From assembly GCF_039595395.1 (NCBI RefSeq), contig NZ_JBCNLP010000001.1:62001-126000 (forward strand): DNA of 64,000 bases, in the 5' to 3' direction. Shown here in pieces: positions 43,823-54,298 of the stretch; position 1 is the stretch's first letter, and every line of letters starts with the position of its first letter. A model generated the notes under the pieces. The model was given only the letters and a program-made list of their open reading frames with translations. It was not told where the DNA came from and made no database searches. Made by a program: the position numbers and the translations under genes. The stretch is from Novosphingobium sp. (GTDB lineage Bacteria > Pseudomonadota > Alphaproteobacteria > Sphingomonadales > Sphingomonadaceae).

Positions 43823-43882
43823 CCGCTTTGGATAGGACAGCACGCCCTAGGCGGCAAGCACCAGAAGCACTATGTATCCGCC

Positions 43883-44365
43883 ATGTTCGACTTTGCCCCC
43901 ACCCCCGGCCAGCCCAAGGCCGAAACCTATCGCGACCTCACCCAGGCCGCCCAAGCCCTCATCGACGGCGAACCCGACCCCGTGGCCAATATGGCCAATG
44001 TGGCCGCGCTGCTGTGGCAGATGCTGCCCACGCTGAACTGGGCGGGCTTCTACCGCAATGTCGATGGCGAGCTGGTGCTTGGTCCCTTCATCGGCAAGCC
44101 CGCCTGCATCCGCATTCCCTTCGGCAAGGGCGTGTGCGGCACGGCAGCGGCCAGCGGCCTGACTCAGTTGATCGCCGATGTGCATGCCTTCCCCGGCCAC
44201 ATCACCTGCGACGCCGCTAGCCAGTCGGAATTGGTGGTGCCGGTGGTGCGCGACGGTAAGGTGATCGCGGTGATCGATCTCGATAGCCCCGAGAAGGCGC
44301 GCTTCGATGAGGAAGACGCTCAGGGGATCGAGGCTCTGGCTTTGGCAATTGCCGGGGCGATTTAA
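43883..44365 (+). CDS. msrC: Free methionine-(R)-sulfoxide reductase (GAF domain)
   Basis: 160 residues of a single GAF domain, with the three fRMsr cysteines recognisable: PACIRIPFGKGVCGTAA and HITCDAASQSELVVPVV. It reduces free methionine-R-sulfoxide in the cytoplasm. ATG 43883 fits the family start. It is divergent from the dehydrogenase-like gene. Confidence 0.92.
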   Translation: MFDFAPTPGQPKAETYRDLTQAAQALIDGEPDPVANMANVAALLWQMLPTLNWAGFYRNVDGELVLGPFIGKPACIRIPFGKGVCGTAAASGLTQLIADVHAFPGHITCDAASQSELVVPVVRDGKVIAVIDLDSPEKARFDEEDAQGIEALALAIAGAI

Positions 44366-44385
44366 GAGGTTTTGAGGGAAGAAAG

Positions 44386-44565
44386 ATGCGAGGGGGTTAC
44401 CCCCTCGCGCTCCCATGACGTCTCCCGACGCAAGGGTGGTGGCACCCGACCCTTGTGCCCAACCTCTCCGCGCCGCAGGCAATCAGAGTCAGCGAAACTG
44501 AGCACAACGCCGAACCCTAGGCGCAACGCAGACATTAAAGGGAGCGCGAGGGCGACGGCCCTCGC
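44386..44565 (-). repeat. Dispersed nested-palindrome element, copy 9 (reverse)
   Basis: Shorter copy of about 180 bp. Its left-type hairpin has the loop GACG instead of GATG, and the last bases (CTCGCTTT) differ from the usual CTCGCAT. It starts 20 bp after the msrC stop. Confidence 0.9.
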
Positions 44566-44643
44566 TTTATCTCTCTTCTCTTTCCTAACGCCAGAAAAGC
44601 GCGCATTCTGTTAACCATCATCCCGCAAAAGAGGAGATGGCCC

Positions 44644-45036
44644 ATGCCTTCGCCTTCTGTTCGATTGATGGTTCTGGCCTTGCTGAGCGCGACGCCAACT
44701 CTGACTCACGCCGCGACGATAGAACGCCCCCTGCCCCCACCGCCTGCACCGATGACGGCGGCCTATCTGGCGCCCTTCGCCCCGCAGCAGCGCATGAATT
44801 GGCTGAACGAATGCCACAACCGCCTGACTCGCGGTGAAAACCCCAATTTCGCCGCCATCGATCAGGGCTGCGAGGCATGGCTGCGTTATTACGAATCCGG
44901 CGGCGCGCCTGATCCCACCTATGGCTATGTGGTGCCCGTGGAAGTCAGCGGCGGCATGGAGTGCATCCCCTGCCCGCCGCCAGCCAGACCGCGCCCGCAC
45001 CGCCGTGTGGTGTATGACAAGCGGATCAAACTCTAG
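44644..45036 (+). CDS. Unknown secreted cysteine-containing protein
   Basis: 130 residues. Signal peptide (LMVLALLSATPTLTHAA) followed by a proline-rich linker. A compact part with cysteines follows (NECHNRL, QGCEAWLRYYESGGAPDP, MECIPCPPP), and a basic tail. An even number of cysteines suggests disulfides. No family recognised. GAGGAG lies 8-13 bases before the ATG. It is convergent with parB, separated by only 3 bp. Confidence 0.72.
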   Translation: MPSPSVRLMVLALLSATPTLTHAATIERPLPPPPAPMTAAYLAPFAPQQRMNWLNECHNRLTRGENPNFAAIDQGCEAWLRYYESGGAPDPTYGYVVPVEVSGGMECIPCPPPARPRPHRRVVYDKRIKL

Positions 45037-45039
45037 GGA

Positions 45040-46035
45040 TCAGATCCCGCCGCCCGTCAGCCGCTGGCACACCAGATCGAGCTGATCGAGCGTGCGATAA
45101 CGGATCGTCACCGTGCCCGAACGCGGATCGGTATCGGCGGTGATCTTCACCGACAGGCCCAGAAAATCTTCCAGATGGGCCTGCACGGCGGCGATATCGG
45201 CATTGTCCGCGGCTTCACCCGCATCACGCGCGCGGCGGGGCGCGGCGGTCGTCTCGCCCTTGTTGCGGCGGCGGATCAGGCCTTCCACATCACGCACGGA
45301 GAGACCCTTGTCCACGGCCTGAGTCGCCAGCGCCGTGGCATCCTCGGCGCCGATCAGCGCACGGGCATGGCCCATGGAGAGTTCGCCCTTCTCCACCAGC
45401 AGAATCACCGGATCGGGCAGGCTGAGCAGGCGCTGGATGTTGGCAACATGGCTGCGGCTCTTGTCGACCATGCGGGCGATGTCGGCCTGAGTCATGCTCT
45501 CATGCTCGGCGAGGCGCTGATAGGCACGCGCCTCTTCGATGGGGTTGAGGTCTTCGCGCTGCAGGTTCTCAATCAGCGCAAGGGCCATCACCTCACGCTC
45601 GGTCAGCGTGCGGACCAGCGCGGGAATCTCATGCACCTGCGCACGCTGTGAAGCGCGCCAGCGGCGTTCACCCGCGACAAGTTGAAAACGCCCCTGCCCC
45701 AGCGGGCGGACGATCACCGGCTGAATCACCCCGCGCGCGGCGATCGAGGCGGCCAGTTCGTCCAGCGCTGCATCGTCGAAATGGCGGCGCGGCTGATCGG
45801 GATGCGGCTCGATCGAAGACACCGGCAGCATCGCCAGCCCACCATCGATCCGCACGCCCTCATGGCTTTCCACACGGACGGGCAGACTGCCGTTGGAGGG
45901 CGAGGCCTGCACCAGCGGCTCCTCGCGCCGGGTTTCGCCCAGCAGCGCCTGCAGACCACGGCCCAGAGCGGGCGGCTTGCGACGGGGCGGGGCGGAGGCT
46001 TCCGGGCTGGGCGCGCGGGTGGTGTCCTCGCTCAT
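45040..46035 (-). CDS. parB: ParB chromosome-partitioning protein
   Basis: 331 residues. The CTP-binding ParB domain has boxes PDQPRRHFDDAALDELAASIAARGVIQPVIVRPL and VAGERRWRASQ, then the helix-turn-helix MTQADIARMVDKSRSHVANIQRLLSLP. A C-terminal dimerisation region ends it. It loads at parS and spreads. Overlaps parA by 4 bp (ATGA). Four parS-like sites occur in this window. Confidence 0.96.
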   Translation of the reverse strand: MSEDTTRAPSPEASAPPRRKPPALGRGLQALLGETRREEPLVQASPSNGSLPVRVESHEGVRIDGGLAMLPVSSIEPHPDQPRRHFDDAALDELAASIAARGVIQPVIVRPLGQGRFQLVAGERRWRASQRAQVHEIPALVRTLTEREVMALALIENLQREDLNPIEEARAYQRLAEHESMTQADIARMVDKSRSHVANIQRLLSLPDPVILLVEKGELSMGHARALIGAEDATALATQAVDKGLSVRDVEGLIRRRNKGETTAAPRRARDAGEAADNADIAAVQAHLEDFLGLSVKITADTDPRSGTVTIRYRTLDQLDLVCQRLTGGGI

Positions 46036-46823
46036 GCGGCTTTCCTTTGTTCTGGCAGGCGGGCAATCAATTCGCGGGCGAGCGCCATATAGGCTTTGCT
46101 GCCCGCGCAATATTGGTCGTAGATCAGCGCCGGCAGCCCATGGCTGGGCGCTTCGGACAGGCGGACGTTGCGCGGAATCGCCGTGTCGAACACCAGCCCG
46201 CCCAGCACCTGACGCACATCGGTGGAGACCTGATCGGTCAGGCGGTTGCGGCGATCGAACATGGTCAACGCCACGCCGATGATGCCCAGTTCGGCATTGA
46301 ATCGCTGCTGCACCCGCTCGACGGTCTGGAGCAACTGGCTCAGACCTTCCAGCGCGAAGAACTCGCATTGCAGAGGCACCAGCAGCGTATCGGCCGCCGT
46401 CAGCGCATTCAGAGTCAGCAGGCCCAGCGAGGGCGGGCAATCGATAAAGCAGATGTCATAGCCACCCGCCGCCGTCACCGCCTCAAGCGACAAGGCATGG
46501 CGCAGCCGGTCGGTACGGTGATCGACCGCCACCAGCTCCACTTCGGCGCCCGAAAGATCCACCGTGGCGGGCACGATATCGAGCCCCGGAATGCGCGTCT
46601 GGAGAATGCAGTCGTTCAACTGCGCCTCCCCCATCAGCAAATCATAGGAGGACCATTCGCGCTGTTCGGTCGCAATGCCGGTGCCCGTGGAAGCGTTGCC
46701 CTGCGGATCCAGATCGATCAACAGCGTTTTCCAGCCGGTGGCGGCAAGCGCCGTGGCCATGTTGATGGCGGTGGTGGTCTTGCCCACTCCACCCTTCTGA
46801 TTGGCAATGGCAACGCGGATCAT
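46032..46823 (-). CDS. parA: ParA chromosome-partitioning ATPase
   Basis: 263 residues. The deviant Walker A motif KGGVGKTTTAINMATALA is intact, as are LIDLDPQGNAST and FIDCPPSLGLLTLNAL. The start MIRVAIANQKGG matches the family; further upstream in-frame ATGs are not supported. It is encoded directly before parB and drives origin segregation in the cell. Confidence 0.96.
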   Translation of the reverse strand: MIRVAIANQKGGVGKTTTAINMATALAATGWKTLLIDLDPQGNASTGTGIATEQREWSSYDLLMGEAQLNDCILQTRIPGLDIVPATVDLSGAEVELVAVDHRTDRLRHALSLEAVTAAGGYDICFIDCPPSLGLLTLNALTAADTLLVPLQCEFFALEGLSQLLQTVERVQQRFNAELGIIGVALTMFDRRNRLTDQVSTDVRQVLGGLVFDTAIPRNVRLSEAPSHGLPALIYDQYCAGSKAYMALARELIARLPEQRKAA

Positions 46824-46890
46824 CGGTTTATCCTCGTCTGTGGCGTGGAGCGCCATGGGTATCTGCATCGGCGGATAGGGCGGCCGGTTC

Positions 46891-47568
46891 TTAGGCACGT
46901 TTGGATTTTGCGCGCTGTTTTCCTTCCGTGGGCCCCTCAAGGTGCCCCATGATGATCCCCGCTTCGCCATCGGTGATCGATGGTTCCACGTGGAACATAT
47001 GCTGCCATCCGGTCAGCTCTGCCAATTCTTGCCCTGCCGACCGCCCTTTGGGCAACAGCCATGTGGTCGCCTTTGTGGAAAACCGGGCAGATAGTTCGAG
47101 CAGACGCGGCAATGGTGCAAAGGCACGGGCCGAAATCACCGATACGGGTTGCGAATCCACCAGCTCCAGCCGGCTACCGATCACTCTGGTGCGGGTCAGT
47201 TGCAGCTCATCACAAACGCGCTGAAGCCAATCGACTCGCCGCGCGCGGGATTCGACCATCCACACATCCATGTCCGGACGCAGCAGCGCGATCACCAGAC
47301 CAGGGAACCCCGCCCCCGTCCCCAGATCGAGCCATGGGCCCGATGTTTCACGTGAAACATCGGCGGACGGCAGATGCGCCAGAAGCTGCGCGGAATCGAC
47401 GATATGGCGACGCCACACTTCGGCGAGCGATCCGCTCGAGACGAGGTTCTGATGCTCATTCTCTTCGGCCAGCATGGCGACCAGACGCTCGGCCCTGCCC
47501 TTCGCGGCAGCATCGAATTCTGGGCGCGCGGCCAGCCATGCCAGAGCGGCGCTCTCATCAGCGATCAT
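46891..47568 (-). CDS. rsmG: 16S rRNA m7G methyltransferase RsmG
   Basis: 225 residues. SAM motif WLDLGTGAGFPGLVIALLRPD and the substrate region SRARRVDWLQRVCDELQL are visible. It methylates G527 of 16S rRNA. Two parS-like 16-mers are contained in the coding sequence, one encoding VSRET. It overlaps mnmG by 4 bp (ATGA). It lies in the conserved mnmG-rsmG-parAB order. Confidence 0.95.
   Translation of the reverse strand: MIADESAALAWLAARPEFDAAAKGRAERLVAMLAEENEHQNLVSSGSLAEVWRRHIVDSAQLLAHLPSADVSRETSGPWLDLGTGAGFPGLVIALLRPDMDVWMVESRARRVDWLQRVCDELQLTRTRVIGSRLELVDSQPVSVISARAFAPLPRLLELSARFSTKATTWLLPKGRSAGQELAELTGWQHMFHVEPSITDGEAGIIMGHLEGPTEGKQRAKSKRA
46982..46997. promoter_or_regulatory. parS-like site 1
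   Basis: GGTTCCACGTGGAACA, close to the parS consensus TGTTTCACGTGAAACA; the core palindrome GTTCCACGTGGAAC is exact. It lies in the 3' part of rsmG. Confidence 0.75.
47344..47359. promoter_or_regulatory. parS site 2 (exact consensus)
   Basis: TGTTTCACGTGAAACA is the canonical perfect 16-bp parS palindrome, inside rsmG (codons for VSRET). Confidence 0.93.
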
Positions 47569-49412
47569 GCCGAAAGCCTCCGTGCATGGACCAGCAGGGC
47601 GGCGAGAGCAGCGGGCGTGATCCCCGGCACCCGCCCTGCCGCAGCGAGAGTCGTGGGGCGGGCCTTGCCGAGCCGCTCGACCATCTCGCGAGAGAGGCCG
47701 GGCGTGTCGGCATAGGGGAAATTCTCTGGCAGAGCCAAACCATCATGCGCGCGCATGTCCTTCAATTCGCGATCCTGCCGTTCCAGATACGGCGCATAGG
47801 CAGCGTCCTCCGCCACCTCCGCCGCCAGATCGGCATCATCTCCCAGACCATCCTCGATCCAGGGTTCCAGCGTGTCGAGAGTCACGCCACCAAAACGGAG
47901 CCATTCGCGCAGCGGCAGGCGACCAACATCCTCACGGACGGGCACACCACTGCGAGCCAGTTCAGCGCTGGTCACAAGGTGATCGAGCTTGGCCAAAAAG
48001 GCCTCGCGATCCGCCTCGCGCTTTTCATACCAGGCGCGGCGTTCCTCACCAATGCAACCGGCAGCCAGCGCCAGAGGCGTCAGGCGAGTCACCGCATTGT
48101 TAGCGCGCAGTCTTAGGCGATATTCCGCGCGCGCCGTCAGCATACGATAGGGTTCGGAGACGCCCTGCAAAGTCAGATCGTCCACCATCACCGCCATATA
48201 GGCATTGGCGCGATCCAACGGCGCCGGCGCTCTGCCCAGCACAGATGCCGCAGCATGCATGCCCGCGATCAGCCCCTGCGCGGCGGCTTCCTCATAACCG
48301 GTGGTACCGTTGATCTGCCCGGCGCAATAGAGGCCCGGCATCGCCCTCACCTCAAGGCTGGGATAGAGCGCGCGCGGATCGATATGGTCATACTCAACCG
48401 CATAGCCCGGCACTGCCATCTCGACCTCTTCCAACCCTTCCATGGTGCGCAGCATCGCGAGCTGCACATCGGCAGGCAAGGAGGTGGACACCCCATTGGG
48501 GTAGACCAGCGGCGTATCGAGCCCCTCGGGTTCGAGGAAAATCTGGTGGCCATCGCGGTCGGCGAAGCGGTGAATCTTGTCCTCGATGCTGGGGCAATAG
48601 CGCGGGCCGGTCGCCCCGATCGCCCCGCTGAACAAGGGCGAGCGATGGAGGTTCGCGCGGATCACATCATGCGTCGCGGGATTGGTACGCGTGATGGCGC
48701 AGAAGACTTGCGGATTCACGCGCGCCTTTTCCATCGGTGACATGCACCATTGGATCGTTTCCGACGGCTGTGATTCCAGACGCGCCCAATCGATGCTGCG
48801 GCCATCGAGGCGCGGCGGCGTCCCGGTCTTCAACCGGGCCATGGGCAGAGCGGCATCGCGAATCTGCGCTGCCAGTCGCTGGGCCGAAGCCTCGCCGATG
48901 CGGCCACCGACCATGCGCTCTTCACCGCGGAACAAGGTGCCGCCGAGGAAAGTGCCGGTGCAGAGGATCACCGCCGAAGCGTTGATCGTGGAACCATCGG
49001 CCAGGTGCAGGCCGGTGACGTTTCCGCCTTGCTGAATCAGCGCAGCGGCCTCGCCCTGCACCAGAGTCAGATCGCCCTGCTGAGTCAGCAGCTTTTGCAC
49101 CGCCGCCTTGAAGCGCTTGCGATCGGCCTGCACGCGCGGGCCCTGCACGGCGCTGCCCTTGCTACGGTTGAGCATGCGGTAATGGATCGCGCCAGCATCG
49201 GCGGCGCGGGCGATGATGCCGTCAAAGGCATCGACCTCGCGCACCAGATGGCCCTTGCCCAGACCGCCGATGGCCGGGTTGCAGCTCATGGCGCCAATGG
49301 CGTCGAGATCGAAACTGACCAGCGCCACCTTCGCGCCCATGCGCGCGGCAACGGCAGCGGCCTCGACCCCTGCATGGCCTCCGCCGATCACAACCACATC
49401 GAAATTCTGCAT
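47565..49412 (-). CDS. mnmG: MnmG (GidA) tRNA uridine-modification enzyme
   Basis: 615 residues. The FAD motif DVVVIGGGHAGVEAAAVAARMGA opens the protein. NPAIGGLGKGHLVREVDA, CTGTFLGGTLFRGEERMVGGRIGE and the C-terminal helical domain (ARSGVPVREDVGRLPL to IPGITPAALAALLV) complete it. With MnmE it forms the cmnm5U wobble modification. Its start is 57 bp from the mnmE stop; parS site 3 is in that gap. Confidence 0.97.
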   Translation of the reverse strand: MQNFDVVVIGGGHAGVEAAAVAARMGAKVALVSFDLDAIGAMSCNPAIGGLGKGHLVREVDAFDGIIARAADAGAIHYRMLNRSKGSAVQGPRVQADRKRFKAAVQKLLTQQGDLTLVQGEAAALIQQGGNVTGLHLADGSTINASAVILCTGTFLGGTLFRGEERMVGGRIGEASAQRLAAQIRDAALPMARLKTGTPPRLDGRSIDWARLESQPSETIQWCMSPMEKARVNPQVFCAITRTNPATHDVIRANLHRSPLFSGAIGATGPRYCPSIEDKIHRFADRDGHQIFLEPEGLDTPLVYPNGVSTSLPADVQLAMLRTMEGLEEVEMAVPGYAVEYDHIDPRALYPSLEVRAMPGLYCAGQINGTTGYEEAAAQGLIAGMHAAASVLGRAPAPLDRANAYMAVMVDDLTLQGVSEPYRMLTARAEYRLRLRANNAVTRLTPLALAAGCIGEERRAWYEKREADREAFLAKLDHLVTSAELARSGVPVREDVGRLPLREWLRFGGVTLDTLEPWIEDGLGDDADLAAEVAEDAAYAPYLERQDRELKDMRAHDGLALPENFPYADTPGLSREMVERLGKARPTTLAAAGRVPGITPAALAALLVHARRLSA

Positions 49413-49453
49413 GGGCCCGCCCTACATGAGGCCGGGGCTCAGGTCAAAAGGCG

Positions 49454-49469
49454 TGTTTCACGTGGAACA
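49454..49469. promoter_or_regulatory. parS-like site 3
   Basis: TGTTTCACGTGGAACA has one mismatch to consensus. It is located between mnmE and mnmG and ends directly at the mnmE stop. Confidence 0.85.
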
Positions 49470-50759
49470 TCATTTGCCGATGCAGAAGCGGCCGAACAGC
49501 GTGTCGAGCATATCCTCGGTGGTGGCCCGGCCCAGCAGGCGGTCGAGCGAGACGCGGGCGAGGCGCAGCCCCTCCCCCACAAGCAGCGGATCATCCTGTC
49601 GCGCTTCGGCGTCCTGAAGCGCGGACACCACCGCGGCGAGCGCTGCATGCTGACGCTGATTCAACGCCGCCTCTCCCGGACGGGGAAGGGCGGCGCGCGC
49701 ATGAGTCACCAGATCGCGACGCAAATCATCCACGCCCTCACCGCTCTTTGCCGAGACCCGATGACGGGGATGACTCTTGGCGTGATGATCGATGCGGTCG
49801 ATTTGGGCTTCGATGTCCCACAGGCGCTCATCGGCATTTGGCCCCTGCCCTTCCTCACCCAGCCACAGGATCAGATCGGCCTGATCGACAATCGCCCGCG
49901 CCCGCTCGATGCCAATGGCTTCCACCACATCCTCGGTCTCATCGCGCAACCCTGCCGTATCGAAGAAGCGGAACGGCACGCCCTGAATCGCCACGGGATG
50001 AGTCAGCACATCGCGCGTCGTCCCGGCGATCGGCGCGGTGATGGCCGCTTCGCTTTCCACCAGCGCATTGAACAGAGTCGACTTGCCCGCATTGGGCGGC
50101 CCGGCGATCACCACGCGAAACCCCTCGCGCAGCGCTTCGGCACGCGGGCGATCCAGCCACTGGGCAATGGTGAAACGCAGATCGCTCAGCCGCACCGGCA
50201 CATCAGCCGGCAGGCCACCCACATCATCTTCATCGGCAAAATCCAGCGCCGCCTCGACCAGCGCGGAAAGCGACAACACCTCCTGACGCCAGCTATCCAC
50301 CAAGGCCGACAAGGCACCGCCGGCAGAAGCCATCGCGCTCTGTCGCTGCAGTTCGGTTTCGGCGGAGAGCAGATCGGCCAGACCCTCGGCCTCGGCCAGA
50401 TCGATGCGGCCATGGGTGAAGGCGCGGCGGGTGAACTCGCCCGGCTCGGCCTTGCGCAGGCCGGGCAACTGACTCAGCGCATGCTCAACGGCCGCGATCA
50501 CCGCGCGGCCGCCATGGCAGTGCAGTTCGGCCAGATCTTCACCGGTCGCCGTCTTCGGTCCGGGGAACCACAGCAGCAGCGCATGGTCCAGCACCTGGCC
50601 CTCACCATCACGCAGCGCTCCATAGCTGGCACGACGGGGCGCGGGCAGCCTTCCGGCCAAAGCCCGCAAGGCCTCCCCCGCTTGAGGTCCGCTGATCCTG
50701 ATGACGGCAATCGCCGCTGGAGCCGCCCCGCTGGAGGGCGCGAAAATCGTATCCTGCAT
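49470..50759 (-). CDS. mnmE: MnmE (TrmE) tRNA-modification GTPase
   Basis: 429 residues. The N-terminal domain starts MQDTIFAPSSGAAPAAIAVIRISGP. The G domain has GPPNAGKSTLFNALV, the TTRDV switch and DTAGLRDETEDVVE. The C-terminal CIGK motif with the catalytic cysteine ends the protein. The N-to-C order is complete. Partner of MnmG in wobble modification. Confidence 0.97.
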   Translation of the reverse strand: MQDTIFAPSSGAAPAAIAVIRISGPQAGEALRALAGRLPAPRRASYGALRDGEGQVLDHALLLWFPGPKTATGEDLAELHCHGGRAVIAAVEHALSQLPGLRKAEPGEFTRRAFTHGRIDLAEAEGLADLLSAETELQRQSAMASAGGALSALVDSWRQEVLSLSALVEAALDFADEDDVGGLPADVPVRLSDLRFTIAQWLDRPRAEALREGFRVVIAGPPNAGKSTLFNALVESEAAITAPIAGTTRDVLTHPVAIQGVPFRFFDTAGLRDETEDVVEAIGIERARAIVDQADLILWLGEEGQGPNADERLWDIEAQIDRIDHHAKSHPRHRVSAKSGEGVDDLRRDLVTHARAALPRPGEAALNQRQHAALAAVVSALQDAEARQDDPLLVGEGLRLARVSLDRLLGRATTEDMLDTLFGRFCIGK

Positions 50760-50772
50760 CCGCAGGCGTCTA

Positions 50773-51018
50773 TCAGCCCTTGGGCTTGCCCGCCATGCCC
50801 ACGCCCGCCTCGATAAGCTGCTGGAACATCTTCAGCCCCATCTGACCCATCGGCGCGAACTGCTTGGTGTATTCGGCAAGCTGCTCCAGACTGCCGCCGC
50901 CCTGCATCGCCTTGAGCACGGCATCCATATACATCTCATTGGCCCGCGTCACATCGGGCAAGCCCAGAAAGCGCCGCGCCTCTTCCGGGCTGCAATCAAT
51001 CTCAAGATTGAGCTTCAT
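50773..51018 (-). CDS. DUF6489-like small protein
   Basis: 81 residues, starting MKLNLEIDCSPEEARRFLGLPDV and ending with a glycine- and methionine-rich tail. This kind of small acidic helix-rich protein sits beside mnmE in many sphingomonads; I name the family from memory and it is untested. It lies 13 bp upstream of mnmE, so it is probably the first gene of the mnmE transcript. Confidence 0.75.
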   Translation of the reverse strand: MKLNLEIDCSPEEARRFLGLPDVTRANEMYMDAVLKAMQGGGSLEQLAEYTKQFAPMGQMGLKMFQQLIEAGVGMAGKPKG

Positions 51019-51131
51019 CAGGCCTCTCCCTAAACTGTGACGAACCGTCAAACATAGCTGGCATAGCCAGAGCTGACTGTCCATTCATCTGTCCTTCAGT
51101 CGTAACAATCGGCCCCTCCACGGAGTTCCCC

Positions 51132-51830
51132 ATGACAACCAACACGCTTATCCCCAGCCTTGACCACAAGGGCGAGATCCCCGCCTATGTCGCAAAGCCC
51201 GAGGGCGCCCCGCGCGGCACCGTGATCGTGGTGCCCGAGATCTTTGGCGTGAATCCCGGCATCGTCTCCAAGGCCGACGACTGGGCGAACAAGGGCTATG
51301 TCGCTGTCGCTCCCGACGTGTTCTGGCGTCAGGAAGCGGGCGTGGAACTGGACCACGATGTGCCCGAAGAGATGACTCGCGCCCTGTCCATGATGGGCGC
51401 CCATGACTTTCCCGCAGGGCTGGATGACATTCGCGCGCTGATCGCTTGGGCTCATGCTCGCAATCCGGGCGACAAGGTTGGGCTGGTCGGATTCTGCATG
51501 GGCGGGTTGATCGCCTATCAGGCTGCGGCGCGCACCGATATCGACGCCTCAGTCGGCTATTATGGTGTGGGCCTGGATGGGCTGATCGGTGAGGCCGGGA
51601 ACATCAAGGGAGAGCTGCTGCTCCATATCCCCACCGCCGATGCCTTCACCTCGGCCGAGCAGCAGAAGGCGATTCATGCCGGGCTGGATTCAGTGCCGAA
51701 TGTGACTCTGTATGATTATGAAGGGCTCGGGCACGGTTTCGCGGAAACCAAGGGAAGCCGCCGCGATGAGGCCGGAGCCGTGTTGGCCGATGCGCGGACG
51801 GTTGAGTTTATTGCGAAGTTTGTGGGGTAA
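51132..51830 (+). CDS. Dienelactone hydrolase-family protein
   Basis: 232 residues. An alpha/beta hydrolase with a cysteine nucleophile in GLVGFCMGGLIAYQ, with acid and His partners expected at DYEGLGHGFAE. The N-terminal DHKGEIPAYVAKPEGAPRGTVIVVPEIFGVNPGI is typical of the family. Substrate unknown. Divergent from the DUF6489-like gene, 113 bp apart. Confidence 0.9.
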   Translation: MTTNTLIPSLDHKGEIPAYVAKPEGAPRGTVIVVPEIFGVNPGIVSKADDWANKGYVAVAPDVFWRQEAGVELDHDVPEEMTRALSMMGAHDFPAGLDDIRALIAWAHARNPGDKVGLVGFCMGGLIAYQAAARTDIDASVGYYGVGLDGLIGEAGNIKGELLLHIPTADAFTSAEQQKAIHAGLDSVPNVTLYDYEGLGHGFAETKGSRRDEAGAVLADARTVEFIAKFVG

Positions 51831-51844
51831 CAAAAAAGGATAAG

Positions 51845-52070
51845 ATGCGAGGGCCATCGCCCTCGCGCTCCCTTTAATGTCTACGCTGCGCTATGGGTTC
51901 GGCCTTGTGCTCAGTTTGCAGCGCCGCAGGCTTTCAACGGTAGAAAGGCGCCGAGGCTTCTTGCCTGCGGCGCCTTTGTTGCGCTGGTGGAGAGATCGGG
52001 CGCAAGGTCCGGGTGCCACTGCAGGTTCGTCGGAAGACGTTATGGGAGTGCGAGGGGGTAACCCCCTCGC
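51845..52070 (+). repeat. Dispersed nested-palindrome element, copy 10 (forward)
   Basis: Full-length copy, 14 bp after the hydrolase stop, convergent with rho. The right end reads TATGGGAGTGCGAGG: the sequence just outside the hairpin has a C-to-T change. Confidence 0.92.
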
Positions 52071-52150
52071 TTCTTTCTTTTTCAAACCCTGAATCAAAAA
52101 AGGGGCAGGATTTCTCCCGCCCCTTTCCTGAATCTCAGACCCGACGAATC

Positions 52151-53411
<1,261 letters not shown>

Positions 53412-53519
53412 AAATAATTTCCGTAAGGAGGTTTTCGGCCGGCGGGTCCATCGGGCCTGGAGAAGGCGGACCTTTTGCGCGCTATGCTCGCACGCAAATC
53501 ATTGCCGGTGAGGGCCTAG

Positions 53520-53548
53520 CGCATATTCTTTTGGCGCTTTGCCGTCAA
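53520..53548 (-). promoter_or_regulatory. Candidate promoter of rho
   Basis: On the minus strand TTGACG (53543-53548) and TATGCG (53520-53525) are separated by 17 bp. A transcript would start near 53512, leaving a leader of about 100 nt before the ATG at 53411, where Rho is often autoregulated. The leader shows no obvious hairpin. Confidence 0.45.
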
Positions 53549-53598
53549 TAAAATGGCGGTGGGTGGAGGGAAATTGAAGGGAGACAGAAAAAGAAACA

Positions 53599-53822
53599 AT
53601 GCGAGGGCCATCGCCCTCGCGCTCCCTTTAATTGTCGACCTTGGCGTCAAGGGTTCGGCGGCAGAGCAATGTCGCCGCGCCGCAGGCAGGACATGATAGC
53701 TCAGCGCAGGGGAGTTAAAGCCTGCGGCGCCAACAGGTGGATAGTCAGGGCGCAACAGTCGGGTGCCTCAACCCGTTCGTCGGAAGACGTTCCGGGAGCG
53801 CGAGGGGGTAACCCCCTCGCAT
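53599..53822 (+). repeat. Dispersed nested-palindrome element, copy 11 (forward)
   Basis: Lies between the rho promoter region and the stop of hemJ (17 bp away). It carries a variant inner spacer, TTAATTGTCGACC in place of TTTAATGTCTACG. Left flank AGAAAAAGAAACA; right flank ATTTTCCTACTTC. Confidence 0.9.
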
Positions 53823-53839
53823 TTTCCTACTTCAAAACC

Positions 53840-54283
53840 TTAAAACGGCCGCACAATCACCAAAATCACGATGATCGCCGCCGCCACACCGGGCACCTCA
53901 TTCAGCAGGCGCAGAGTCTTCCCCGGCAGCTTGCGGTCACCCTTGGCCAGTCCCTTGGCATAGCCCGCCAGCCAGACGTGATAGCCTGTCAGCACCAGCA
54001 CCATCGCAAGCTTGGCGTGGAACCAGCCCTGCGAGAAAGCCCCGATCGTATGGGCCAGCAGCAGCCCGAACACCCAAACCGCCACCAGAGACGGCCACAT
54101 GATGATCTTGAGCAGCTTGCTCTCGCGGTCGATCCAGCGGCGCTCTTCCTCGGTGCCGGGCAGGCTTTCCTGGTGGTAGACGAAATAGCGCGGCAGCATG
54201 AAAAGCCCCGCCATCCAGAAGATGACGAAGATGATATGGCCGGCCTTAAGCCAGGCGTAGGTCATCGAGAGTATCCAATCCAT
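53840..54283 (-). CDS. hemJ: HemJ protoporphyrinogen oxidase
   Basis: 147 residues with four hydrophobic segments. The first has a conserved histidine (WLKAGHIIFVIFWMAGLFMLPRYFVYH). Later parts such as GWFHAKLAMVLVLTGYHVWLAG and LRLLNEVPGVAAAIIVILVIVRP are typical of the family. It oxidises protoporphyrinogen IX. It lies next to hemE, which fits. Confidence 0.92.
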   Translation of the reverse strand: MDWILSMTYAWLKAGHIIFVIFWMAGLFMLPRYFVYHQESLPGTEEERRWIDRESKLLKIIMWPSLVAVWVFGLLLAHTIGAFSQGWFHAKLAMVLVLTGYHVWLAGYAKGLAKGDRKLPGKTLRLLNEVPGVAAAIIVILVIVRPF

Positions 54284-54298
54284 ACAGGCCTATATAGG

